DNA of 64,000 nt from Methanospirillum stamsii (GCF_046244385.1 NZ_CP176366.1:3782001-3846000); one strand, 5' to 3'. Counted from the first letter of the stretch, positions 25,356-35,414 are shown. Made by a program: numbers and translations. Notes: a model not told the origin generated them from the sequence alone.

Positions 25356-26204
25356 TTAGCGGAAATAATCCACAATATTCCGGAATAACCTCATATTTAT
25401 GGACTCTGACGGAACCGGAAGTTGCTTTCGCTTGAGTATCTCTTTTTGTAGTGTCCAGTCATACTGGTTTACAAACTCCATTGCTCGTTCCGGATGGGGC
25501 ATCATTGCCAGAACTTTCCCATCTGCAGAGGTAATTCCGGCAATATCAGCAGTCGAACCATTCGGATTAAAGGGATACTCTCCATCGGCAGGTCTTAAAT
25601 CCTCCCGGCAGTACGTAAATGCAATCATCTTCTGACTCTTCAGACGTTTCAGAACCTCCGGAGAACATGAAAAATTTCCTTCCCCGTGAGATACCGGACA
25701 GACTATCCGTTCTATCCCTTTTGTCCAGAGATTCTCGAAGGCGGGTTTTATTGTTACATACCGGCACTCAAGCACTCCTTTCCGGTTAGGCATAAGAGCA
25801 ATATCCCGGTTATACTGCTTATCAAATGCCGGAACAAGCCCAAGATTTGCGAGTATCTGAAACCCGTTACAGATACCGAGCACCAGATTGTCTTCTTCAA
25901 GAAATTCGGTCAGATCATTCCAGAGATTATTCCGGACCCGGTTTGCATAGGCATTCCCGGCACCAGTATCATCACCGTAAGAAAACCCTCCCGGAAACAC
26001 AAGCAGTCGATAATCGGTCATCCGGAATTTGCGATCGATGAGATCATTGATATGGACGATATCTGCATCCATTCCGGCACGAAGAAGGGCCTCTTTCGTC
26101 TCCATCTCGGAGTTTATCCCGTACCCGCTCATAATGAGGGCCTTGTCCGGAATCAGTTCCTCTCCGGACACCTTTGTTGAGGATGAAAAAACTGCCTGAG
26201 TCAT
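25356..26204 (-). CDS. purQ: Phosphoribosylformylglycinamidine synthase, glutaminase subunit PurQ
   Basis: 282 residues from ATG 26204, chosen because GGAGGGT precedes it by a few bases and because it lies one base after the purL stop. It is a class I glutamine amidotransferase: nucleophile Cys in G-I-C-N-G-F-Q, an F-P-G-G-F-S-Y-G-D-D oxyanion segment, and the C-terminal catalytic pair in P-H-P-E-R. It supplies ammonia to PurL for the fourth step of purine synthesis (FGAR to FGAM). The length exceeds that of bacterial stand-alone PurQ and is typical of the longer type that partners large PurSL proteins. Confidence 0.93.
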   Translation of the reverse strand: MTQAVFSSSTKVSGEELIPDKALIMSGYGINSEMETKEALLRAGMDADIVHINDLIDRKFRMTDYRLLVFPGGFSYGDDTGAGNAYANRVRNNLWNDLTEFLEEDNLVLGICNGFQILANLGLVPAFDKQYNRDIALMPNRKGVLECRYVTIKPAFENLWTKGIERIVCPVSHGEGNFSCSPEVLKRLKSQKMIAFTYCREDLRPADGEYPFNPNGSTADIAGITSADGKVLAMMPHPERAMEFVNQYDWTLQKEILKRKQLPVPSESINMRLFRNIVDYFR

Positions 26205-26205
26205 G

Positions 26206-29145
26206 TTAGTACCCTCCGAATGGTTTCTTATACGCAGTTTCAAGGTCGCTGACCGGCACTGCTACCCGGAATCCTTTACCGGTGATCTGCAGACTCTTCC
26301 CGGTTACCCGGCCAATAAGAAATGCATCATAGCCCATTGCAAGTTCAAACGAGCGTTTCTTATCCGGTGCAATCGTGACGATAAACCTTCCGAGCGTTTC
26401 AGAAAAGAGAGAATAATCAGGCCTCATGTCTCCGGAGATGGTGACATCCATACCAATTCGTCCGGCAATTGCAACTTTCGCAAGGGCTATTGCAAGACCT
26501 CCATGAGTTACCGGAAAAGCGGATGCGACAAGATCATGAAGGATGGCATTTGATAACCGCTTATATCGTGCTTTCATTGCCGCAATATCAATATCCGGCA
26601 CCGTTCCGCCGGAACAGCCAAGGTGGGCAAAATACTCTGATCCACCGCATTCCTCCCGGGTCTCTCCAATCAGATACACAAGATCTCCTTCTACCTTTGC
26701 ATCAAGCGAGACCGCCTTTGTCACGTCCGGATGAATACCGATAGAAGATACGAGAAGTGTCGGTGGCACCGAGACCTTTACCCGGTTGTTCTGCTCATCA
26801 TACCCGGAGAAATCATTAAACATGCTGTCTTTTCCGGAGATAAACGGGGTCTCAAAACCGGTTGCTCCATCATAACACCCGATTGCAGCATGCCTTAACT
26901 GGGAAAGCCTTCCGGGATCATCAGACGAACACCAACAGAAATTATCAAGAATGGCTATCGCTTCAAGGGGGATTCCAAGAGCGATAAGTCCACGGATAGC
27001 AGTATCAATACAGGCAACAGCCATCCGATAGGAATCAATTTCAGAATAGGACGGGAAGATACCCTGTGAGAGTCCCACTCCTTTCTTTGATCCGGGAACA
27101 ACCTTTGTCAGGGTTGCCATTCCCTGAACCCTGCCGGTTCCCTGGACCGGACCGAGCACATGCCCTCCCTGCACGGTATGGTCATACTGAAGAGAGATGA
27201 ACTCCTTTGAGCAGATATTTTTCCGGGAAAGCATCTCCTTTACCATCTCATCCAGATTATCCGGACATGGAGGGACAGGAGTTGTTGACACCGGAGCAGG
27301 AGGCGTTGTCCGGAGGTGTTTTACCGGAAGACCGTCATGCAGGAAGGATAGTTCAATATCCATCACCACCGCTCCGTTGAACTCAACCACACACCGACCA
27401 GAATTGGTAAACTCTCCGATAACCGTTCCCTCAACCTCCCGACGACGAAGTAAACTCATGAACTCATCAAGTTTTTCCGGGGGAACGGCGAGAGTCATCC
27501 GTTCCTGTGATTCAGAGATCCAGATCTCCCACGGTGCCATTCCCGGATATTTCAGGGGAACTTTGTCCAGAAAAACATGACAACCGTTACATTCCTTCGC
27601 CATCTCTGCAACCGAACAAGAGATACCGCCAGCCCCGTTATCGGTAATACTATGGTAAAGACCGAGATCCCGGGCTTCCTTCACGATAACATCTGATACC
27701 TTCTTCTGGGTTATTGGATCCCCAATCTGCACGGCAGTAACCGGACTTCCCGGATCAAGTGCTTCGGATGAGAACGTTGCTCCATGAATCCCGTCTTTTC
27801 CAACCCGGCCCCCGACCATAACAATATGATCGCCCGGCTGTGCCTGTTTCTCATGAAGGTTCCGGGAACCATCAGTTCTTGGCATAATACCGACTGTTCC
27901 GGCAAAAACCAGAGGTTTACCCACATACCGGTCATCAAACCAGACAAATCCCTGGGGAGTCGGGATACCGGAACAATTTCCTCCAACGCCCACTCCGGAT
28001 ACAACACCGTCCAGAATCCGCCGAGGTGAAAGGATTGGATTTGACTTGTCTTTTCCTCTGAACAGGGCCGGACTTTTCTCCGGATCTCCAACACAGAATC
28101 CGTATATATTAATACAGGGCTTTGCCCCAAGACCAAAACCGATAGTATCCCGATTTACCCCCACGATTCCGGTAAGAGCACCGCCAAAGGGATCAAGTGC
28201 TGACGGGGAATTATGCGTCTCAACCTTGTGGGTGACCAGGTACTGATCATCAAAAATTATCCCGCCGGAGTTATCGGAAAAGACACTCAAACAGATATCC
28301 TTGTCTCCTCTCTCCTGCCGGATTCTATTGGTAGCCGCCTGGATACAGGTTTTATACAGGCCTTTTGGCATATCATCATCCAGGGGTGAAGCAAAGATAG
28401 TGTGTTTACAATGCTCACTCCATGTCTGGGCAAGTGACTCTATCTCGATATCAGTAGGTTTTCTCCCTTTCGTTGCAAAATAATCCCGGATAGCATGAAG
28501 CTGGGCCAGGTCAAGAGCAAGTGGTCCTCTCCGCTGACCTGTCTCCGAATCGACAATTCCCTCTTTTCCAATCCGGATTAGATCTGGGTCATCAAGATCC
28601 AGGGAAACCAATTCAGCAGCAGGGAGTTCATGGAGATCTACAAGAGGGATTACGACATCCATGCCCTTTGTTCCATACTCTGCCCTGCTTTTAATATGCA
28701 CCCGGTGTATCAGCGGGTTTGCAAGCGTGGTTGCAAGGTTCTGCAGGGCATCCGGAGATAGTTTTCCGGTGACAAAGAAGAGCTGCGAAGAATAGACCGC
28801 TTCTCCTGGCTCAAATTTTCTCTTTATATAGTCTTCGATGGTCTGCCTTGCAGTAGTACCAACGTTATCGGTGACACCAGGAAGGAAACCAACCTCGATG
28901 GCTGAATCAAAGAATGCAACCGTAGCCTTATCCACGGTAAAGGTCTGCACAACCGGGTTTGCAAGCTGGATTCCAATCTCCCGGAGTTCTTCAGGACTAA
29001 AATCGCAGGAGGTTGTGTAGACAGTATAGATATCTATTACATGGAGTTCTTCAATGGGGAACCCAAGTGAGCGTATTCGATTGGTTCTCACGGTAAGGCG
29101 GGGATCATTTTTATAACGGACTTCTATCCGGTGGACATATGCCAT
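26206..29145 (-). CDS. purL: Phosphoribosylformylglycinamidine synthase, fused PurS-PurL
   Basis: 979 residues. The first ~200 contain two PurS-like half units (R-I-E-V-R-Y-K-N-D-P-R and Q-L-F-F-V-T-G-K-L), so the small bridging subunit is fused to the synthase. The catalytic part has Q-T-W-S-E-H-C-K-H, K-V-E-T-H-N-S-P-S-A, G-G-A-L-T-G-I-V-G and the second-half ATP-site repeat (H-G-G-L-A-I-A-L). It converts FGAR, ATP and ammonia to FGAM in the cytoplasm, with ammonia from PurQ encoded just downstream in the same operon (one-base gap). Confidence 0.94.
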   Translation of the reverse strand: MAYVHRIEVRYKNDPRLTVRTNRIRSLGFPIEELHVIDIYTVYTTSCDFSPEELREIGIQLANPVVQTFTVDKATVAFFDSAIEVGFLPGVTDNVGTTARQTIEDYIKRKFEPGEAVYSSQLFFVTGKLSPDALQNLATTLANPLIHRVHIKSRAEYGTKGMDVVIPLVDLHELPAAELVSLDLDDPDLIRIGKEGIVDSETGQRRGPLALDLAQLHAIRDYFATKGRKPTDIEIESLAQTWSEHCKHTIFASPLDDDMPKGLYKTCIQAATNRIRQERGDKDICLSVFSDNSGGIIFDDQYLVTHKVETHNSPSALDPFGGALTGIVGVNRDTIGFGLGAKPCINIYGFCVGDPEKSPALFRGKDKSNPILSPRRILDGVVSGVGVGGNCSGIPTPQGFVWFDDRYVGKPLVFAGTVGIMPRTDGSRNLHEKQAQPGDHIVMVGGRVGKDGIHGATFSSEALDPGSPVTAVQIGDPITQKKVSDVIVKEARDLGLYHSITDNGAGGISCSVAEMAKECNGCHVFLDKVPLKYPGMAPWEIWISESQERMTLAVPPEKLDEFMSLLRRREVEGTVIGEFTNSGRCVVEFNGAVVMDIELSFLHDGLPVKHLRTTPPAPVSTTPVPPCPDNLDEMVKEMLSRKNICSKEFISLQYDHTVQGGHVLGPVQGTGRVQGMATLTKVVPGSKKGVGLSQGIFPSYSEIDSYRMAVACIDTAIRGLIALGIPLEAIAILDNFCWCSSDDPGRLSQLRHAAIGCYDGATGFETPFISGKDSMFNDFSGYDEQNNRVKVSVPPTLLVSSIGIHPDVTKAVSLDAKVEGDLVYLIGETREECGGSEYFAHLGCSGGTVPDIDIAAMKARYKRLSNAILHDLVASAFPVTHGGLAIALAKVAIAGRIGMDVTISGDMRPDYSLFSETLGRFIVTIAPDKKRSFELAMGYDAFLIGRVTGKSLQITGKGFRVAVPVSDLETAYKKPFGGY

Positions 29146-29265
29146 GGGTACCTGGGTACTTAATGGTTTTTTTAAGCAAAATAAGTATCAAACAAAAGGT
29201 ATCCTGAGTAGTGCCGGATACCCTCATTCCATCCCGGTTTACTCTCCCCCTCTGACCGGACAGTA

Positions 29266-29508
29266 ATGAAGAGATCATCTCCGGAAACGGGGAATATAGG
29301 CAGGAATACGGTTACTGTGGTCGGTTGGATCATCAGACAGGAATCGGTTGACGGGCTGGTCCGGCGCATGACCAGGGAGATCTCCAGACTCCCGGTAAGC
29401 ATAATCTTTACCGATGACCGTAATTACCATCACCGGTTGTCCGGACAATTTTTAGAAGCATTTCAAAATCCTTTCTTTGCCAACGGTATGATGAATAACT
29501 TTTTTTAG
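29266..29508 (+). CDS. Hypothetical 80-residue protein
   Basis: The frame has codon use like its neighbours (many codons ending in C or G) and encodes one compact beta-alpha unit: T-V-T-V-V-G-W-I-I, a helix with V-D-G-L-V-R-R-M-T, then V-S-I-I-F-T-D-D-R-N. This looks like half of a small sensory or regulatory fold. There is no obvious Shine-Dalgarno and no recognised family. It is divergent from purL and followed by the GNAT gene. Confidence 0.4.
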   Translation: MKRSSPETGNIGRNTVTVVGWIIRQESVDGLVRRMTREISRLPVSIIFTDDRNYHHRLSGQFLEAFQNPFFANGMMNNFF

Positions 29509-29560
29509 ATAATATGGTGCTTACCCATACTCTTATCCGGCTAAATTTTCAAGATGATAT

Positions 29561-30082
29561 GTGACTCTCCGTCAATTATCAGTACCAATACATTTTTCTC
29601 CCCTGCAGGAATCAGAACTTGAAAGAATAAATGAACTTTCAAATATGCCGGAGATATCTGAACATTTTGAAACAATACCACCCATCTCCATGGAAACTAC
29701 CCGGACACTCTGGAATTACATACAGGCCGGTCTGGTCTTTTTATGGGGAATTCATGAAGATGATGAAAAAGGCAGGATTATCGGAGGAGCAGGATTTTAT
29801 GCTCAACCTCCCGGAACCCGGCTTTCTTATATTGCTACATTTTTCCTCTACGTAGATCCGGCATACTGGGGAAAGGGGATTGGGAAATCTGCAATTTCAT
29901 TCCTGGAACGTGAAGTAACAGACCGGGGGTACCATAAAATGGAGTGTATGGTCGCCGATACAAATCCCCGGGCAGCCAGGTTGTATGAGCAGATGGGCTA
30001 TTTACAGGAAGGGAGAAAAAAAGAGGCGTTTTTCATTGATGGGAGGTATGAAGATCTCATTCTTATGGGAAAAATACTCTGA
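29561..30082 (+). CDS. GNAT-family N-acetyltransferase
   Basis: 173 residues, GTG start. The GNAT fold (PF00583/PF13302) is seen in the acetyl-CoA motif A: F-F-L-Y-V-D-P-A-Y-W-G-K-G-I-G-K-S, followed by the motif B region D-T-N-P-R-A-A-R-L-Y-E-Q-M-G-Y. The acceptor (amino acid, peptide N terminus or small amine) cannot be inferred. A decayed copy of the C terminus lies at 20070-20162, so this gene has been duplicated in the genome. Confidence 0.88.
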   Translation: MTLRQLSVPIHFSPLQESELERINELSNMPEISEHFETIPPISMETTRTLWNYIQAGLVFLWGIHEDDEKGRIIGGAGFYAQPPGTRLSYIATFFLYVDPAYWGKGIGKSAISFLEREVTDRGYHKMECMVADTNPRAARLYEQMGYLQEGRKKEAFFIDGRYEDLILMGKIL

Positions 30083-30324
30083 ACCTAGGTATCCATACCA
30101 AATTATTATCTCTTCTGGTAGATAGGGTTTAATTAAACAGAATATTACCGAAAAACCAACTAAATTGATGACAGAGATATTTCAAATTAAAGAGTAATTA
30201 CCGGGTTATTTGGGAAAAACTCATCGATTTTTTCTGAATCTTTAATAAACTTCATTTAAAAAAAGTGGTTTACTTTGAACAATCAGTACCTTTTTCAGTA
30301 CCACATCATTGGATTCAATAGTGA

Positions 30325-31251
30325 TTACAAATTTCCTTCAATGGTACTTTTCATTTTCAAATAATTTGGGTCATCGGGAATCAATTTAAGCGCTTCATCG
30401 ATTGCGATTAAAGCTTCATCATAGCGGTTAAGATTCATCAATATGGAGGCTTTCGTGCCCCATGCATAATTATTTTTAGGATTCTGTTCAATTGCCTGAT
30501 CAACGACTAAAAGGGCCTCATCAAATTTTCCGGATTCCTGCAATGAATAAGCTTCGTTGTTCAACTCATTACTTTTCGATTCGTTTGACACCTCAGCTGA
30601 TTCATCACTCCCCCCAACTTTTTGTTCAATCGTTTTTTTCATATTGATAAGAGTGGAGTCATTTGGGCTCAGTTCAAGTGCCTTATCAATTGCGATAAGA
30701 GCTTCATCATAGCGGTTAAGATGCATCAATATGGAGGCTTTCGTGCCCCATGGATAATGAGAATTTGGATCCTGTTCAATTGCCTGATCAACTACTAAAA
30801 GGGCTTCATCATATTTTCCGGATTCCTGCAATGCATAAGCTTCGTTGTTCAACTCTTTACTCAACGATTCGTTTGTTACTTCAGTTGATTCATCACTGGT
30901 TCCAACATTTTGTTCAATAGATTTTTTCATCTCTACATATGTCGGGTCATCTGGGATCAACGTAAGAGCTTCATCAATTGCGATAAGAGCTTCATCATAG
31001 CGGTTAAGATTCATCAAAATTGATGCTTTTGTACCCCATGCATAATTATTTTCAGGATTCAGTTCAATTGACTGATTAACTACTAAAAGAGCTTCCTCAA
31101 AATTTCCGGATTCCTGCAATGAATACGCTTCGTTGTTCAACTCATTACTTTTCGATTCGTTCGTTGCCTCAGTCGAATCAGCAATAACACCTACCATACA
31201 TGTTGCCATTACCAGACAACAAATAATAACAAATAAACTTTTTGCCATCAT
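30325..31251 (-). CDS. Secreted TPR protein made of three near-identical 96-residue units
   Basis: 308 residues from ATG 31251. A signal-like N terminus (residues about 4-25, with two Cys) precedes three copies of a 96-residue unit, each with two to three tetratricopeptide helices (L-N-N-E-A-Y-S/A-L-Q-E-S-G, Y/N-A-W-G-T-K-A-S-I-L-M, N-R-Y-D-E-A-L-I-A-I-D). Units are joined by an S-x-E-S/V-T-N-E-S linker. The DNA repeats with a period of exactly 288 bases. The protein should offer a protein-binding scaffold outside the membrane. High sequence identity between units points to recent internal duplication. Confidence 0.85.
   Translation of the reverse strand: MMAKSLFVIICCLVMATCMVGVIADSTEATNESKSNELNNEAYSLQESGNFEEALLVVNQSIELNPENNYAWGTKASILMNLNRYDEALIAIDEALTLIPDDPTYVEMKKSIEQNVGTSDESTEVTNESLSKELNNEAYALQESGKYDEALLVVDQAIEQDPNSHYPWGTKASILMHLNRYDEALIAIDKALELSPNDSTLINMKKTIEQKVGGSDESAEVSNESKSNELNNEAYSLQESGKFDEALLVVDQAIEQNPKNNYAWGTKASILMNLNRYDEALIAIDEALKLIPDDPNYLKMKSTIEGNL
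30423..31008 (-). repeat. 288-base tandem repeat inside the TPR gene
   Basis: The marker AGCGGTTAAG recurs at 30423, 30711 and 30999, a period of exactly 288 bases (96 codons), with most surrounding bases conserved. The copy number could vary between strains through slippage or recombination. Confidence 0.85.
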
Positions 31252-31254
31252 CAA

Positions 31255-31578
31255 AAGTTTAGGTTTTTTGTATTTAAACCTGTTTAAATATTTTTATCTA
31301 TTGAACATTAATAATATATGCTCTTATTTTTCATTTTTTATGAATTCGAGCCGACATTTATGAAACAATTTATCGTATTCATAATTCCCAGAACATATCT
31401 TTAAAAGAACGAATTCAGCGTTAATGCCCGATAAGTTCAGTTTCGATTAAAAATCAGCAAGAATTCTGACAAAGTTGCCTAAATATTTACCAATCGTCTC
31501 ATATTTAAACGATAAAAAGGTTGGTTCAGCGACAAAAAAATTCAGAGTTGCGGTAAAAATCTCATTCCACAGGATTTA
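31255..31578. other. Intergenic region upstream of the TPR gene
   Basis: About 320 AT-rich bases. On the minus strand TTTAAATA (about 31276-31283) lies about 25-30 bases before the TPR start codon and is a likely TATA box for a nearly leaderless mRNA. I see no gene in the rest. Confidence 0.35.
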
Positions 31579-33279
31579 CTACTGATGGTCAGGAATTCTC
31601 CGGATCAGATCTTCCGGAATAGTAATCTCAAATCTCGCTCCACATCCTTTTTTTCCTGTTTCGGTGATTCCCATCTCTCCAACAGACAAGATCTCCCTGA
31701 TAAAGTATAATCCCATCCCGGTATTCTCACCATAACCTCTCCGGAATATAGACTGTTTTTCAGTGTCTTTGATACCTTTTCCATCATCTTCACAGATAAG
31801 TATCTCACCGGACTCTGATTTCTCCATGGAAAACCGGATAACATGCATAATTCCCCCATGTCGGATGGCATTATCAATCAGGTTCCGGATGACTGTTCTG
31901 ATAAGAGAGTCACTATATATCATGGTTTTTCGGGGAATCAGATTTTCAAATCTGATATCTCCGGTGACCATGACCCCTTCATTATCGACTGCTTCCCATA
32001 AATCAATCCACTCAGGTTTTTTAAGCCCCATCTCTTCGTATTCTCTTGTAAACCGGACAAGTTTTAGAATATTCTGAGCTGCTTCCTTTGAACCGCTCCA
32101 GAGATCCTTCTCGATAGGATCATGAGGGGGATCAATAAGATTGAACGCTGAGAGAATGATTGTCAGTTCATTTACAATATCATGCCTGATAACACCACTC
32201 ATCAGAGAGAGTTTCACATTTGTCCTTTGGATATCTGCAGAACTCTTTTCAAGGTCACGCATCAGGTTTTTTCGGATAGTGATATCCTGAATAATAATAA
32301 GACGACCATCTTTTCCGGAATGTCCGGAAGGCATACTATTACTTCTGATATGAAACCACTGAAAATCCGCCTCTATCTCTATATCCTGCTGTGATCCGGT
32401 GAGAAGCAATCCGATATCCGGCCATGAATGGAGGGCCGATATCGCATCTTCTCCGATGACCGATTCAGAGAGTTTTGTAAACTTACAAGCAGCCGGATTC
32501 AATGAAATAATCCTGTTTTTATGATCAAGGACAATCACCCCTTCCTGAAGGTTCCGGAAGATCTGTTCATACGCAGCAGGGAAGATCTCGAGTAGATTGT
32601 GACGAGAAATTGCATATCCACAAAAAATTCCGGTAAATGAGAACAGGACCGGGGTCGTATCTATACCAGACAACGCCGGACCAAAATTCGTATACAGAAT
32701 ATTTCCGATGATTGGTATCAGCGAGGCAATCAGAATTATCACCATCTGCCGGTTAAATATCCCCGGACCTGAGAGGATTACCCGGATAATACAGATGAGT
32801 GAAACTGCAAGAATCAGATAAATGTACACAACCTCAACCGGAAACCAGGGCCCGTGTTCAATAACAAGCGATTGTCCGGCAATGGTTGTCTCAACTATCC
32901 GGGCACTGGTCCACAATAAATGATGTAATTCATTTGTTCCGGCCAGAAAAATAGTAATAGCCGGAATGAAAAAGAGGACCGGGATACATTTTTGCGGAAA
33001 CCAGGTTCCGCTTCTGGTCAGAAGTAAGATGAATATCAGGAAAAGGACAGGAGAAGTCTGGTTACCGGTATAGATGATGATTGTCCAGAACAACTTCATC
33101 CCAATACCTGAAAAAAAAAACTCTCCGGCAGTGCCTATCGCCCATACGGCAATAAAGGTCATCAGGTAGCCGAATGCTGCCATTTCAGGTTCAGAGTATC
33201 GCCTGAATCCATATATCGCCAGGGATAGAGAGATGCATATGGTAATGAGAAGGATTAGAATGTAAAGGGATACTTGCAT
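31579..33279 (-). CDS. 7TM-sensor PAS histidine kinase
   Basis: 566 residues. Residues 1 to about 225 hold seven hydrophobic segments like the N-terminal 7TM sensor domain of archaeal histidine kinases (PF16927). One PAS module follows (about 235-345; V-I-V-L-D-H-K-N-R-I-I-S-L-N). The kinase core has R-H-D-I-V-N with phospho-acceptor His366, an N-box (N-L-I-D-N-A-I-R-H-G), G1 (E-D-D-G-K-G-I) and G2 (N-T-G-M-G-L-Y). The core resembles that of the kinase at 11834-14074. No response regulator is adjacent; the divergent neighbour is an ABC exporter. Confidence 0.92.
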   Translation of the reverse strand: MQVSLYILILLITICISLSLAIYGFRRYSEPEMAAFGYLMTFIAVWAIGTAGEFFFSGIGMKLFWTIIIYTGNQTSPVLFLIFILLLTRSGTWFPQKCIPVLFFIPAITIFLAGTNELHHLLWTSARIVETTIAGQSLVIEHGPWFPVEVVYIYLILAVSLICIIRVILSGPGIFNRQMVIILIASLIPIIGNILYTNFGPALSGIDTTPVLFSFTGIFCGYAISRHNLLEIFPAAYEQIFRNLQEGVIVLDHKNRIISLNPAACKFTKLSESVIGEDAISALHSWPDIGLLLTGSQQDIEIEADFQWFHIRSNSMPSGHSGKDGRLIIIQDITIRKNLMRDLEKSSADIQRTNVKLSLMSGVIRHDIVNELTIILSAFNLIDPPHDPIEKDLWSGSKEAAQNILKLVRFTREYEEMGLKKPEWIDLWEAVDNEGVMVTGDIRFENLIPRKTMIYSDSLIRTVIRNLIDNAIRHGGIMHVIRFSMEKSESGEILICEDDGKGIKDTEKQSIFRRGYGENTGMGLYFIREILSVGEMGITETGKKGCGARFEITIPEDLIRRIPDHQ

Positions 33280-33425
33280 AAAATAAGACTGTTCTATACA
33301 GATGAGATGAGATCATTGATAATACTAAGCATTCTCTCCGGGATGAAAAAAAAATTTATGTTTCGAAAGATCTCTTTATACCAATTTCAAACTCATGAAT
33401 ACTGATTACAACAACCGGACAATTC

Positions 33426-34421
33426 ATGAATCAAATAATCATCGAAACAGACAACCTGATAAAAAAATTCGGTTCAAACATTGCGGTAGACAATATTTCT
33501 CTGTCCATTAAACGCGGCGAGGTCTTCGGCCTTCTCGGACCGAACGGGGCCGGAAAAACCACTCTCCTTTCAATGCTCTGCACTATCCTGAAACCCACCT
33601 CCGGAACTGCCCGGATAAACGGATATGATATTATCAGAGATAATTCCATGGTGCGAAAATCAATCGGCATCGTCTTCCAGGACCCGAGCGTGGACACTGA
33701 CATGACCGCCAGGGAAAACCTGCAGATGCATGCCGACCTCTATGGCGTTCCGGTGTCAGAACAAAAAGAACGGATAAAAGACGTTCTCAACCTGGTAGGT
33801 CTCTCTGATAAGGCTGAAGATTTTTTAAATACGTATTCCGGAGGCATGAGACGAAGACTTGAGATTGCTCGTGGTCTGCTCCATTATCCAAGGGTTCTTT
33901 TTCTTGATGAACCAACCATCGGTCTTGATCCCCGGAGCAGGGAACATATCTGGGATTATATCAGAATGCTCCGGAAACGGGAAGACATGACCGTTATCCT
34001 CACGACCCATTACATGGAGGAGGCAGACCGACTCTGTGACCGGATTGCCATCATTGATCGGGGGAAGATAATAATCCTCGACAAGCCGGATGTCCTGAAA
34101 GGAGGTATCGGAAAAGATACGGTCATATTAATCACCGATGAACCGGACAAACTCCAAACAGTACTTACCGGAGAGAACATATCCGAAGATATCAGGATAT
34201 CAGGCAGGGAGTTGAAGGTAGGAGTGAGTCATGCCAATCTCCTGCTCCCGAAAATCATGGAATCCGCTATTAAGGCAGGAATCCGGATTGAATCAGTCAC
34301 CATAAGTAATCCTGACATGAATGATGTGTTCATTCATTATACCGGAAAAAACCTCTCTGATGATGAAACCCGGGAACGAACCGGACGGGTTGCGATGATG
34401 AAACGGAGGCGGGCCAGATGA
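33426..34421 (+). CDS. DrrA-like ABC exporter ATPase
   Basis: 331 residues. The nucleotide-binding domain shows Walker A G-P-N-G-A-G-K-T-T, the signature Y-S-G-G-M-R-R-R-L-E-I-A-R, Walker B V-L-F-L-D-E-P-T-I-G-L-D and switch histidine T-T-H-Y-M-E-E-A. The C-terminal ~90 residues match DrrA-type regulatory tails and end in a basic M-K-R-R-R-A-R. It is coupled by a 4-base overlap to the permease that follows. Such exporters move drugs, lipids or polysaccharide; the substrate is unknown. Confidence 0.92.
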   Translation: MNQIIIETDNLIKKFGSNIAVDNISLSIKRGEVFGLLGPNGAGKTTLLSMLCTILKPTSGTARINGYDIIRDNSMVRKSIGIVFQDPSVDTDMTARENLQMHADLYGVPVSEQKERIKDVLNLVGLSDKAEDFLNTYSGGMRRRLEIARGLLHYPRVLFLDEPTIGLDPRSREHIWDYIRMLRKREDMTVILTTHYMEEADRLCDRIAIIDRGKIIILDKPDVLKGGIGKDTVILITDEPDKLQTVLTGENISEDIRISGRELKVGVSHANLLLPKIMESAIKAGIRIESVTISNPDMNDVFIHYTGKNLSDDETRERTGRVAMMKRRRAR

Positions 34422-35173
34422 GTGAAATCAGGGGAATTTACACACTCTGGCTCAGGGAAGTAAAAAAATTCCTCCGGGAAAAACCCCGGCTCATCAATGC
34501 ATTCTGTCAGCCGCTCATCTGGCTGTTTATTTTCGGAACAGGCATGAGGTTTTCTGCAGGAATTCCCGGAATAAATTACCAGGAGTTTATCTTTCCCGGA
34601 CTCATAACCCAGGCTATGCTCTTTACTGCCATGTTCATGGGCATTTCAGTCATCTGGGACCGGGAGTTCGGGTTCATGAAAGAGATCCTTGTTTCGCCCA
34701 TATCAAGACCGTCAATATTTCTTGGAAAAATGATTGGAGTGAGCACTGATGTCATGATACAGGGGATTATCATCTTCCCGTTTGCTCTGCTCATTGGAAT
34801 CCCGCTGAACTTTTTCATGGTTATAAAAGCTCTTCCGATTATGCTTCTCGTAACATTTGGCCTTGTCTGTATCGGACTAATATTTGCAAGCCTAATGAAA
34901 AGTTTTGAGGGTTTCGGCCTTATTCAGACATTCATAAACCTGCCCATGTTTTTCCTGTCCGGAGCATTGTTTCCTCTTTCCCAGGTGCCAGATTGGCTCC
35001 AGGTGGTCAGCTATGCAAATCCCCTCACCTATGGAGTGGATGCACTCCGGACGGTAATGATGGGAGAGAGCTGGGTTCAGTTATTCCCGATGGAATTGGA
35101 TTTAGCAGTGCTAATCGGGTTTGATATTCTCATGTTTGTTATCGGAACAATGGCATTCAGCCGGATTGAATAA
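34418..35173 (+). CDS. DrrB-like ABC-2 exporter permease
   Basis: 251 residues with six membrane helices. The ABC-2 landmarks are W-D-R-E-F-G-F-M-K-E-I-L-V-S-P, L-P-M-F-F-L-S-G-A-L-F-P and Y-A-N-P-L-T-Y-G-V-D-A-L-R. It is the channel half of the exporter whose ATPase gene overlaps its start by four bases. Confidence 0.92.
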   Translation: MSEIRGIYTLWLREVKKFLREKPRLINAFCQPLIWLFIFGTGMRFSAGIPGINYQEFIFPGLITQAMLFTAMFMGISVIWDREFGFMKEILVSPISRPSIFLGKMIGVSTDVMIQGIIIFPFALLIGIPLNFFMVIKALPIMLLVTFGLVCIGLIFASLMKSFEGFGLIQTFINLPMFFLSGALFPLSQVPDWLQVVSYANPLTYGVDALRTVMMGESWVQLFPMELDLAVLIGFDILMFVIGTMAFSRIE

Positions 35174-35190
35174 AAAAAGTCCGCTAATTT

Positions 35191-35414
35191 TTATGCATCA
35201 TCCAGCATTGAGATAAACAACTCCTTATCTATCCCTACTTCATGAATAATTGTTCGAAGAAGCCCTTTATGAATATCTTCTCCATTATGTATGGGAATTA
35301 TCGTGGTTCGTACATCGGGATGTTGCATTATCAGATTCCCCTTTGCCTTATAGTGACAAATCCAAGGGAAGAATGAACTTTAATAACTTTTTTGGGATTA
35401 ACAGGCTAGAGCAT
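35191..35414 (-). pseudogene. hicA: hicA toxin gene, inactivated twice
   Basis: In the frame starting at ATG 35414, inside the end of hicB, the sequence reads ATG-CTC-TAG: the third codon is a stop. After it the HicA fold continues (V-N-P-K-K-V-I-K, then S-L-G-F-V-T-I-R-Q-R-G), and the conserved part after a one-base loss reads N-L-I-M-Q-H-P-D, T-I-I-P-I-H-N-G-E-D-I and L-L-R-T-I-I-H-E-V-G-I. The lost base is in a run of four C (35338-35341, plus strand). The catalytic histidine region (I-P-I-H) is still readable but the gene cannot make HicA. An origin by decay of a toxin is the simplest reading. Confidence 0.85.

Noticed and set aside
25399..29020. Many long frames antisense to purQ and purL
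   Set aside because: They are shadows produced by the codon bias of the real genes.
35406..35414. TAG codon in hicA as a possible pyrrolysine codon
   Set aside because: The same gene also has a one-base frameshift and no pyl genes are in the window, so decay is the simpler explanation.
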